Source of the DNA: JBCCZC01 sp039188505
GTDB lineage: Bacteria > Pseudomonadota > Gammaproteobacteria > Xanthomonadales > SZUA-38
DNA length: 15,790 nucleotides
Assembly: GCA_039188505.1 (NCBI GenBank)
Contig: JBCCZC010000091.1
Span: 1-15,790 of the forward strand
Direction of reading: 5' to 3'
Shown: positions 1 through 7,109 of the stretch, piece after piece
Layout: each line of letters begins with the position of its first letter
How positions within the stretch are numbered: the first letter of the stretch is position 1
The notes under the pieces: generated by a model
Databases searched by the model: none
What the model was told of the DNA's origin: nothing
What the model saw: only the letters and a program-made list of their open reading frames with translations
Program-made: the position numbers and the translations under genes

Positions 1-1949
1 ATCGCGAGGTCCTCGAGGGCGACGAAACCAATACCGAAGCGATGCGCATGCTCGGGCTCGCCCTCGTGACCGCCGGTCGCCCGGACGCGGGAGCACGGCT
101 GCTGGAGAACGCGCTCGCCTACCAGCCGAACTGGGGGCTGGCGCGCTCCAACTATGCGCTGGCATTGATGCGTCTCAATCGCTTCGAGCAGGCGCTCGAC
201 GAGGCCCAGATGGTCCTCCTCGATCAGCCCGAGGACCTCGAAGCGCTCCGCCTGGCAGGCCATGCGGCCTTTGCGCTACAGCGTTACGACGAGACGATTC
301 GCCATCTCAAGCTCTTCGAGGAGCTGTATCCGGCCGATGCGAATGCACGCCTGCGGCTGGCAGCGGCCTACGTAAAGCAAGGCGATGCGGAGGCGGCGCG
401 AATTACCTTCGAAGACATGATCTTCGACGATCCGGACAACATCCAGGCGCGGATCGAACTGGCAGCGCTCATCACGGACGAGGCGCCCGAGGATGCCGCG
501 GACAACCTGGTCGAGGCCCTCGAGCTGGCGCCTGACAATCTCCGTGCCGCCTACGCCCTGGCGCGTCTCGCCCAGACGCAGCTTTTCTGGCGCGATCATG
601 ACCTGATGCATACGGCCCTGGTCGCGGGCCTCGAGGCTGAGCTTGCCAACGACCGGCCCAACCCGATCCCGCCGGCGCAGCTCATCACCCTCGGGCTTCC
701 GGTTGATCTCGTCCGTCGGGCCATTCGGTCGACGGCCGCGCACATCTGGGAGGAAGCCCGGCAACGGCGCGAGGAGCTGAGCTGGCAAGGTCCGGGACGG
801 GCAGCCGGCGAGCGACTCCGGGTCGCCTACTTCACCTCGAACCTGCGCCGGCACCCGACCACGGACTGGCTCGGAAGCCTGCTGCGCGCGCACGATCGGG
901 AACGCTTCGAGGTCACGTTGTACTCGGCTGGACCCGACGACGGCTTTGCCGGGCGAGAGGCCATTGTCGACGCGGTCGAGCACTTCGTCGATCTGCATCC
1001 CTCTCGGGTGGTCGAGGCCGCGACCCGCATTCACGACGACCGCCAGCACATCCTGGTAGACGTCGATATGCACGGGCGCGGCGGTACGCCCCGTCTGGCA
1101 ACGCTGCGACCCGCTCCCGTCATGGTCGCTGGCATGGGCTTCCCCGAGGGGTGGGGGTCGGCCGACGCCATCGACTACACGCTGCAGGACCCGATCGTTC
1201 TGCCGCGCAACGACGAACACCCTTTCGCCGAACGCGTGGTCTACCTCCCAACATGCTACGTGCCCTTCAAGGCCCTCGACCCCGCAGCGCTGGCGGATCG
1301 GGACGAGACCCGGGCAGCCTGTGGCCTGCCCGAGGAGGCCTTCGTCCTCGTGTCGACGTGCGCGGCCGACGTGCTGAACCCGGAAACGGTCGACGCCTGG
1401 GCCAAGATTCTGGAGCAAGCACCGCAGGCCGTGCTCTGGCTGTTCGTCGACGGGGAGCACCGGTGCGGTAACCTGCGTGCCGAATTCGAACGCCGCCGCG
1501 TTGCGGCGGATCGGATTCTGTTCAGCGAACCGGTCGAGGACGCGGCTGCGCATATTGCCCGGCTCGCGCTCGCCGATCTGTTCGTCGACAATTTCGGGTG
1601 CGGCGCGCACGTGGAGGCGATGGACGCGATGCTCGCCGGCCTCCCGGTGCTTTGTGCCCCCGGTGACGCCGTCTACGAGCGCTTTTCGGCATCACTCATG
1701 ACCCACGCCGGCACCGGCCTGGACGCCTTGGTCTGCGACGATCGGGACGCCTTCGTCGAACGGGCGCTGGCGCTCATCAACGCGCCCGGCGAACTCGATT
1801 CGCTGAAGGCGGGCGTGCGAAAGGCCGTGGCCGAAGGGCCGTACTCCGATCCTACGGTCCACGCCCGGGCCCTCGAGGAAGCGCTCGAGCGCATGTGGCA
1901 GCAGCACGAGACGAGCGCGCCACGGGGATTCAGCGTCGGTATCGACTGA
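1..1949 (+). CDS. TPR protein with O-GlcNAc-transferase-like (GT41/SPINDLY) domain, 5' truncated by window
   Basis: The reading frame is open to the left edge (codons from position 3), so the true start lies outside; the first in-window ATG is at 42, giving 635 residues, and residues below count from it. Residues 1-190 are helical TPR-type repeats. Residues 257-625 resemble the GT41 catalytic region: RLRVAYFTSNLRRHP (His271), the HILVDVDMHG segment, LRPAPV followed by a Gly-rich turn, LADLFVDNFGCGAH (His523) and AMDAMLAGLPVLCAPG. GT41 enzymes move GlcNAc from UDP-GlcNAc to Ser/Thr of cytosolic proteins. In my alignment from memory, the Lys of the family motif F-N-x-x-Y-K is Val444 here, and the His-Thr-Thr loop is His523-Val-Glu, so UDP-GlcNAc use is doubtful. 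No signal peptide can be judged. It ends 30 bases before the convergent beta-helix gene. The family call is firm; the activity is not. Confidence 0.85.
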   Translation, partial: REVLEGDETNTEAMRMLGLALVTAGRPDAGARLLENALAYQPNWGLARSNYALALMRLNRFEQALDEAQMVLLDQPEDLEALRLAGHAAFALQRYDETIRHLKLFEELYPADANARLRLAAAYVKQGDAEAARITFEDMIFDDPDNIQARIELAALITDEAPEDAADNLVEALELAPDNLRAAYALARLAQTQLFWRDHDLMHTALVAGLEAELANDRPNPIPPAQLITLGLPVDLVRRAIRSTAAHIWEEARQRREELSWQGPGRAAGERLRVAYFTSNLRRHPTTDWLGSLLRAHDRERFEVTLYSAGPDDGFAGREAIVDAVEHFVDLHPSRVVEAATRIHDDRQHILVDVDMHGRGGTPRLATLRPAPVMVAGMGFPEGWGSADAIDYTLQDPIVLPRNDEHPFAERVVYLPTCYVPFKALDPAALADRDETRAACGLPEEAFVLVSTCAADVLNPETVDAWAKILEQAPQAVLWLFVDGEHRCGNLRAEFERRRVAADRILFSEPVEDAAAHIARLALADLFVDNFGCGAHVEAMDAMLAGLPVLCAPGDAVYERFSASLMTHAGTGLDALVCDDRDAFVERALALINAPGELDSLKAGVRKAVAEGPYSDPTVHARALEEALERMWQQHETSAPRGFSVGID

Positions 1950-1979
1950 GAGCTCGTCCTGCCGCCAGCGCGGCACGGC

Positions 1980-4205
1980 TCATGGCGGGCCTTCGTCTAC
2001 CTCGAAGCTGCTGCGAAACACCTCGTCCTCGAAGCGCTCCACCGCGCCGATGTCGCAGTTCGCGTCCCGGGGAATGCCCCGCTGATCGACGTCGGGGCAG
2101 CTCTGGCCGTCACCCGCGTCGATGAGCGGGCTGCCCTCGAGCGGCTCCCGCGTGCGGGTGGGACCGCCGAAGTCGCCGAGCAGGGCGAGCTGAGGATCGC
2201 CGTCCATCACGCCGTCGCAGGAAGCGTCGCCGAAGAAGTTCGCGATGTCGCCATTCAGCATCGCGACCGCGCAGTCCGTGCCGCCTTCGGTGCCGGCGAT
2301 CACCGTGTTCGTGAAGCTCGCCGCGCCGGTGGTCTGAACGGCGCCGCCGACCTGGCCGCGGCGGGGGAATGCTGGGACGAGGTTGTCGGTGATCGTCACA
2401 TTGAGGAGGTCCATTCGGACCGGAGGCGCCTGGCGCTCGAAGAAACCGATGGCAGCGCCCGCGCTCGCCGCATTGCCATCGAGTGTCACGTTCTGGATCG
2501 TCAGGGGCGCGCTGCTGTTCCAGATTCCCCCGCCGTTGCTGGCCGAGTTTCCGGCAATTGTGGTGCCCGCGATGCGGATGAGGCCATCGTCGTTGAAGAT
2601 GCCTCCGCCGTCCTCGAGGGCCGTATTGCCGGAAAAGTCGCAGTAGTAGATATAGGCGGGGTTGGCCCTGGGGCCGGCGTAGGAATCTCCGCTGGAGATA
2701 CCCCCGCCGGCGACGGCGGTGTTGTCGCTAATGTCACTGCTGAGGATACGCGCCCCGCTGAGCCTGTCGTCGATGCCGCCCCCGTTGCGCCCCGCGAAAT
2801 TGTCGGCGATCAGGCTGCGGGTGATCTGGATCTCATCTTCGATGGTCAGGCCACCGCCATCTCGGTCAGCCCGGTTGCCGGTGATCGTGCTGTCCCTGAC
2901 CTCCGCGCGGCCGCGCAGAAACGCCCCGCCGCCGTCCTGTCCGGAGACGTTCTGGGCGAGCGTGACCGCGACCGCATTGATGCTGTCTCCGATGCTCAGC
3001 AAACCGCCTCCGTCGAGATCGGCCGTGTTCTGTGAGATCGTGACCCCGTCCAGCGTTAGCGGGCTGTCGATGAAACTCGCCCCGCCGCCGTAGCTGGCCT
3101 CGTTTCCGCTGATCGTCGAGTCGGTCAGCGTCGCGTCTCCACCGAACGCCGCAATGGCACCTCCCCCGGCGAGGAAAGCGGTATTGATGGAGAAGACGGT
3201 ACTGGTGGTGATCAGCTCGGTGTCACGAACAAAGATGCCGCCGCCGCTCCCAAACTGCGTGCCTGCGCCGTTTCGGCTGATCGTGCTCGACGCCACGCGC
3301 ACGTTGCCGTCGCGGACGTACATACCGCCGCCCGCCCCGACGTCAGCCGAAACCGAATTTCCCGAAATCGTGGTATCGCTAATGGTCAGGTCACTAGCAA
3401 GGGCATTGATGCCCGCGCCGTTGCCGAAGGCGGCATTGTCGTCGACCTGGCTATAGTTCAAGACGGCATTGATGCCGTTCATGTAGGCGGCTCCGCCGGC
3501 CGCGTATGCAGAGTTTTCGGTCAGCGTTGTCCGGAGAAAGTCGAAGACGCAGTCCTCGATCCCCGCGATGCCACCGCCGCGGGTGGCCGTATTGCCGCTG
3601 ATCGTCGAATTCATGATCGTCACGGCACCACCGCTGCGACAGAACACGCCGCCGCCGAAGCCCTCGGTCAGGGGAATCGGTGAGTTGCCGGCGATCGTCG
3701 AGCTGTCGATGGTGAGAAAACCACCCACGGTCTGGATGCCGGCGCCGCGGGTCGCCAGATTGGCCGTGATCGTCACGCTCGTGATCAGGAGGTCGCCGAA
3801 ATTCAGGATCGCACCCCCGTCGAGGCCGCGACCGTTCTGAAGGGTGAGGTCCTCGATGACCACGACGCCGCCGTTGCCCTGGGTTTCCAGGGGGCTGAAG
3901 CCGTTGAGGTCGATCGTTGCCACCTGACCGTCGGCCGACCGGAGGATGACGGGCTCGAAGAGTGGCGACAGATCGGCGGTGACCGTGACCGTCCCACCGG
4001 AGGCGCCGACGTCGATGAGGATCAGGTCGTCACCGTCACCCTGGGGCTCGCAGCTGCCAACGGCCAGGTTCGTGTTCGCGGCATTGATGGCATCCGCCAG
4101 CGTGCAGCCCTGGCCCGTGCCGTCGTTATCGACGACAAACGTGGCCGCGCCTGCACCGCTCACGAGAGCCTGGGCGATGGCAATGGAAATCAGTCGGCGG
4201 TCCAT
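1980..4205 (-). CDS. Secreted right-handed beta-helix (polymorphic outer membrane protein-like) surface protein
   Basis: 741 residues. The start ATG follows a purine-rich ribosome site (GGGGGGAGT, about 5 bases away). A Sec signal peptide is seen at residues 1-20 (cleavage near GAGA/ATF). Next comes VVDNDGTGQGCTLADAINAAN (residues 24-44), a variant of the N-terminal 'CSLREAI' motif common on secreted beta-helix proteins. Residues about 125-650 carry some 18 degenerate repeats of the form T-I-S-x-N-x-A-x-x-x-GGGI, the Asn and Gly-Gly turns of Pmp-type beta-helices. The end has the DANCDIGAVE motif and then FRSSFE, a short C-terminal sequence that, from memory, recurs on secreted proteins of Xanthomonadales. 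There is no autotransporter barrel and no LPXTG or PEP-CTERM anchor, so its surface route is unknown. Likely an adhesin or surface-layer protein. It lies between two TPR-glycosyltransferase-like genes and is convergent with the left one. Confidence 0.85.
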   Translation of the reverse strand: MDRRLISIAIAQALVSGAGAATFVVDNDGTGQGCTLADAINAANTNLAVGSCEPQGDGDDLILIDVGASGGTVTVTADLSPLFEPVILRSADGQVATIDLNGFSPLETQGNGGVVVIEDLTLQNGRGLDGGAILNFGDLLITSVTITANLATRGAGIQTVGGFLTIDSSTIAGNSPIPLTEGFGGGVFCRSGGAVTIMNSTISGNTATRGGGIAGIEDCVFDFLRTTLTENSAYAAGGAAYMNGINAVLNYSQVDDNAAFGNGAGINALASDLTISDTTISGNSVSADVGAGGGMYVRDGNVRVASSTISRNGAGTQFGSGGGIFVRDTELITTSTVFSINTAFLAGGGAIAAFGGDATLTDSTISGNEASYGGGASFIDSPLTLDGVTISQNTADLDGGGLLSIGDSINAVAVTLAQNVSGQDGGGAFLRGRAEVRDSTITGNRADRDGGGLTIEDEIQITRSLIADNFAGRNGGGIDDRLSGARILSSDISDNTAVAGGGISSGDSYAGPRANPAYIYYCDFSGNTALEDGGGIFNDDGLIRIAGTTIAGNSASNGGGIWNSSAPLTIQNVTLDGNAASAGAAIGFFERQAPPVRMDLLNVTITDNLVPAFPRRGQVGGAVQTTGAASFTNTVIAGTEGGTDCAVAMLNGDIANFFGDASCDGVMDGDPQLALLGDFGGPTRTREPLEGSPLIDAGDGQSCPDVDQRGIPRDANCDIGAVERFEDEVFRSSFEVDEGPP

Positions 4206-4351
4206 CGGCTACTCCCCCCGGGAGCGGACGTACATGCGTCCCAGTCTAGGAGCCCCAAACGGGTTCGTGAAGGATGCGCGTCACATTCATGCCGCCCGGG
4301 GTGGCGACGGGAATCACTGTCGATGTCGCCAGGAGTCGTCTGTGGCCTCCG
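4206..4351 (-). promoter_or_regulatory. Intergenic spacer with candidate sigma70 promoter for the beta-helix gene
   Basis: 146 bases between two leftward genes. On the minus strand, TTCACG (plus positions 4266-4271) and TAGACT (4243-4248) are 17 bases apart, each matching 4 of 6 consensus bases, about 38 bases before the beta-helix ATG. Upstream of it, TGGCGAC (4302-4308) and GTCGCCA (4325-4331) form a perfect 7-bp inverted repeat with a 16-base loop. That could weakly terminate the upstream TPR gene, but no T-run follows it. Together these suggest the beta-helix gene has its own transcription start. Both calls are pattern-based only. Confidence 0.35.
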
Positions 4352-6655
4352 TCAGTCCCGTTCGGTGGGGAAGCGCTGCAGCTCGAGTTCCTTGCGAACG
4401 CGCGCGATGACGGCGGGCCAGTCGCCGGGCGTCTTCTGCCGGAACAGGCGCACGCTCGGGTACCACGGTGAATCCTCGCGCTCCGTCATCCATCGCCAGT
4501 CCGGTTCGTGGTGCAGCAGGATCCAGGTCGGCAGGTTCATGGCTCCGGCCAGATGGGAGACGGACGTGTCCGAGCAGATCAGCAGGTCGAGCTGACCGAG
4601 GCAGGCGGCCGTGCGCCCGAAATGGGTCTTCGCCGGATTGTCGGGCTCCAGCGGTTCGATGCCGAATTCTTCGAGGCGCGTGAGGTCTGCCTCGTCGAGC
4701 GGGGTCTGCAGCGTGTAGAAGTCAAAGGGCAAGTCGACCAGCGGCGCCAGCAGCTCGAGGCTCAGGCCGCGCTGGCGTTCGAAGCGATAGGTCGGGGACC
4801 CGCGCCAGACGAATCCGATCCTGGGACGGCCGCGGTCGGGCACGGGGTCCACGCGAAGGTCGGGCGGGGCGGTGAGGTAGGGTACCGCCGCGGGTATCGT
4901 GTCGAGCTCGATCTCGAGGCGATGGGCGAGACTCATGATCGGGCAGAACACATCGAAGGTGTCGGCCTCGAAGCGACCCGGCAGGCGCACGTGATCGACG
5001 CCCTCGACCTGCTGGAGGATCGGCTTGAGGTTTTCGGTGGCGGCGACGATGAGCTTGCGGCAGCGCTTGGCAACGATGGGCAGGAACCGGGCGAACTGCA
5101 TGGCGTCCCCGGCGCCCTGTTCCGTGTGTACCAGCAGTACCTTGCCCGAGATGTCCTCGCCCTGCCATTCCGGTTGCGGACATACGAGGCGCTCGAAGCT
5201 GGGTAGCTGCCAGCGGCACTCGTAGTCGGGCCACCCTTCGCGGTACCGGCCGAGGCGCAGCAGACCCAGACTGCGGTTGAAGCGGGCGGTGGCGAACGCC
5301 TGATCGGCCGCGATCGCTGCCTCGAAGCGCTCGATCGCCGTCTCCCAGTCGCCAAGGCAGCTATAGGCCATGCCCAAGGAATTCTGGGCCTCGGCGTGAT
5401 CTGCACGGATTGCGACACAGCGGCTGAGCGCGTCGACCGCCCGTAGCCACCGATCCTCTGCGATGTGGCAGGCGCCCAGGTGATAGAGCGCCTGTACATG
5501 GTCGGGCTCCTCCGCCAGCACGGCCTCGAGCGCTGGAATCGCCTCATCGAAGCGCTGGGATCTGGCCAGAGCGAGCGCGCGCTGGAAGCGCACGACACGC
5601 GGATCCTCGGGGACGACATCGCCGAGGGCCTCGTCCGGCAACGCGTAGGAGCTGCGGGCGAGCGGTTCGTCAGGCGTCACCACGTGTGGATGCCGCGCAG
5701 GCACCAGGGTGACGGCGAACAGCTCCCGGACGTCGCCGCGGAACACGGTATAGGCCACCGTTTCCCCGGTGCGAATGTCGACGACCCAGACGCCGCAGTG
5801 TCTCTCAGCGGTGCGCTGGGTAAGCGGCAGGCCGGCAAAGACGTTCGTCTCCCGGACCTCGGATAGACCGACGAACGCATAGCGGCCCGCGAAGGCGAGA
5901 CCCCGGGTGAAGCCCGGCAGTTCCGCGACCACGCGGCGATCGCCGGTGCCGGGATCGATCGTGATCAGAGTGCCGGCGCCCGATTCGAGGACCCAGAGTC
6001 GGTCGTCGTACCAGCGCGGGGAGTGGGGCATCGAGAGATTGCCGGCAACGGTGCTGCCGTCGGTGGTATCGATGACGACGCCGCCCGCGATCTTGTGCTC
6101 GCGCCAGCCAGCCGGTGCGTCGCTCGTACCCAGGGCCGTGACGAAGGCCGGCTCGCCATCCCGCATGGCGAGGCCGTTCAGATGGCAGCGATCGCTCACG
6201 TCGTAGCCGGAGATGAACGGCGGGCGCCACCGCGGGACGACGCTGTGCTCGCGGTCGAGCGTGCACAGGCATGACATGCGCGTATTGACGAGCCACAGCG
6301 TGCTGTCCGCCGCGTAGGCCAACTCGTGAATGTCGATGTCGCCGGTGACGTGGACCTGGCGAGGCAGGTAGCACGCGTCGTGCCGAACGTCGCCGGGGAG
6401 CTTCTCGGCCACGGCGACCATGTTGCGCATCTCGACCACCTGGTGACCGGTGCCGATAGCGAGCTTCTCGGCGTCCGCCGCGCAGCCCATCGGACGGGGC
6501 AGAGCGCAGAAATGGGTGTTCAGCGCTGCGGGCCCGCGCGCTCGCAGCAGCACGAGCTGGCCGGTGTCGTAGGTGGTGATCGCCAGCGAGCATCCGAGCT
6601 GGGAGAGTAGGGCGGAAAACGAGGTGGTGTGCTGGCTGGCGAAGCGCTGCGGCAT
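4352..6655 (-). CDS. TIGR03032-type propeller + TPR + GT9/heptosyltransferase-like fusion protein
   Basis: 767 residues in three parts. Residues 11-335 match the TIGR03032 uncharacterised family as I recall it: an opening S-x-x-ITTYxxGQL strand, LPRPMG, DIDIHELAYA, and DRCHLNGLA at 155-163, with repeating Trp/Gly strands typical of a beta-propeller. Residues 350-475 are about three TPRs (A-x-x-x-LG-x-A-y-x-x-x-G patterns). Residues 505-757 resemble TPR-linked glycosyltransferase-9 (heptosyltransferase-like) domains: LLVHTEQGAGDAMQFARFLP, a GFVWRGSP turn, DLLICSDTSVSHLAGAM (690-706) and the conserved end with PDWRWM and SPWYPSVRLFRQ. No signal peptide, so probably cytosolic, modifying a protein or glycan with a sugar nucleotide donor. 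ATG 6655 is the first usable start; there is no clear Shine-Dalgarno. Donor and acceptor are unknown. The neighbouring secreted beta-helix is the obvious candidate partner. Confidence 0.82.
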   Translation of the reverse strand: MPQRFASQHTTSFSALLSQLGCSLAITTYDTGQLVLLRARGPAALNTHFCALPRPMGCAADAEKLAIGTGHQVVEMRNMVAVAEKLPGDVRHDACYLPRQVHVTGDIDIHELAYAADSTLWLVNTRMSCLCTLDREHSVVPRWRPPFISGYDVSDRCHLNGLAMRDGEPAFVTALGTSDAPAGWREHKIAGGVVIDTTDGSTVAGNLSMPHSPRWYDDRLWVLESGAGTLITIDPGTGDRRVVAELPGFTRGLAFAGRYAFVGLSEVRETNVFAGLPLTQRTAERHCGVWVVDIRTGETVAYTVFRGDVRELFAVTLVPARHPHVVTPDEPLARSSYALPDEALGDVVPEDPRVVRFQRALALARSQRFDEAIPALEAVLAEEPDHVQALYHLGACHIAEDRWLRAVDALSRCVAIRADHAEAQNSLGMAYSCLGDWETAIERFEAAIAADQAFATARFNRSLGLLRLGRYREGWPDYECRWQLPSFERLVCPQPEWQGEDISGKVLLVHTEQGAGDAMQFARFLPIVAKRCRKLIVAATENLKPILQQVEGVDHVRLPGRFEADTFDVFCPIMSLAHRLEIELDTIPAAVPYLTAPPDLRVDPVPDRGRPRIGFVWRGSPTYRFERQRGLSLELLAPLVDLPFDFYTLQTPLDEADLTRLEEFGIEPLEPDNPAKTHFGRTAACLGQLDLLICSDTSVSHLAGAMNLPTWILLHHEPDWRWMTEREDSPWYPSVRLFRQKTPGDWPAVIARVRKELELQRFPTERD

Positions 6656-6662
6656 GGGCCAG

Positions 6663-6668
6663 ATGATA
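6663..6668 (-). promoter_or_regulatory. Candidate -10 box (TATCAT) placing a leaderless start
   Basis: On the minus strand TATCAT (5 of 6 to the -10 consensus) sits 7 bases before the ATG at 6655. A start site set by it would fall at or next to the ATG, giving a leaderless or near-leaderless mRNA, consistent with the lack of a ribosome site there. No good -35 box is seen 16-18 bases upstream, so this is weak. Confidence 0.25.
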
Positions 6669-6763
6669 GCCGAGCTTGGTGACCAGCGGTGGCGGCGCGA
6701 ACACAGGTTCGCCCCGATCAGCCGGTGTGAACTCGCGATACCGCATCGTTTGCGGCTGCCGGA

Positions 6764-7057
6764 CTATTGGCGTTGAACGACGACAAGGGCCATGTCGCCC
6801 GGTACGTCCTGCTCGCCGATGAATTGCCGTAGTTCGCCGATGGCGTGATCGACGATGTCATGGCTCTACGACTCCGTGTGCCGGGCCAGCGAGGCGACAA
6901 GGCGCTCGAGGCCGTAAAGCTCACCGGCCCCGTTCTCGGCTTCGGTGATGATGTCAACGTGCTCGGATCTCGGGGTTGCGCCTGGCACGCGAAGGTCATG
7001 AGGAACATGCACCGCCTGACGCCGCATCTGAAACTCGATTTCCACTAGCGGCGGCAA
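6764..7057 (-). pseudogene. Decayed C-terminus of a SpoIIE/RsbU-type (PPM) serine phosphatase
   Basis: Reading leftward in one frame gives HVDIITEAENGAGELYGLERL, then LVASLARHTES, an in-frame TAG (plus positions 6866-6868), then SHDIVDHAIGELRQFIGEQD and VPGDMALVVVQRQ before a second stop at 6764-6766. This follows the ending of SpoIIE/PP2C-type phosphatases: the 'DG(I/V)TEAxN' loop, 'GE-x-(F/Y)G-x-ERL', a helix of the form 'L-R-x-F', and the terminal 'DD(M/I)TLVVV-x-R'. The metal-site Asp-Gly appears as Asp-Ile and the terminal Asp-Asp as Gly-Asp, so key residues are lost as well as the frame being broken. The N-terminal three quarters of the domain and any sensor or receiver domain are missing. 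The only start candidate is a TTG at 7057. I read it as a gene relic left after a deletion or rearrangement; a sequencing error at the stop would not restore a full gene. Confidence 0.7.
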
Positions 7058-7092
7058 GCATCAGAGCGGGCAGGCCCGCCGCTGATGCTTGC
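7054..7092 (-). terminator. Strong hairpin after the amidohydrolase operon (no T-run)
   Basis: GCAAGCATCAG (7054-7064) and CTGATGCTTGC (7082-7092) are an exact 11-bp inverted repeat. Inside it GCGGGC (7066-7071) pairs with GCCCGC (7074-7079), extending the stem almost to the tip. It lies 18 bases beyond the amidohydrolase stop codon, the usual place for a terminator or a 3'-end stabilising hairpin. Neither side is followed by a T-run, so intrinsic termination would be atypical. Confidence 0.5.
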
Positions 7093-7109
7093 GCCGGCGA
7101 GCAGCGGCG

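Noticed and set aside
276..1610. 444-codon minus-strand open frame opposite the GT41-like gene
   Set aside because: The plus-strand protein shows TPR and GT41 motifs throughout, so this is its shadow.
1962..1988. Inverted repeat CCGCCA/TGGCGG at the convergent gene junction as a terminator
   Set aside because: Only 6 bp with a 15-base loop and no T-run; expected by chance in GC-rich DNA.
2250..3830. Repetitive beta-helix coding region as a CRISPR array or DNA tandem repeat
   Set aside because: The repetition is at the protein level with variable spacing and diverged bases; it lies in a continuous reading frame.
6845..7048. Short plus-strand and other-frame minus-strand open frames in the 6656-7109 gap
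   Set aside because: Only one minus-strand frame gives recognisable similarity (the phosphatase relic); the others have no motif or ribosome site.
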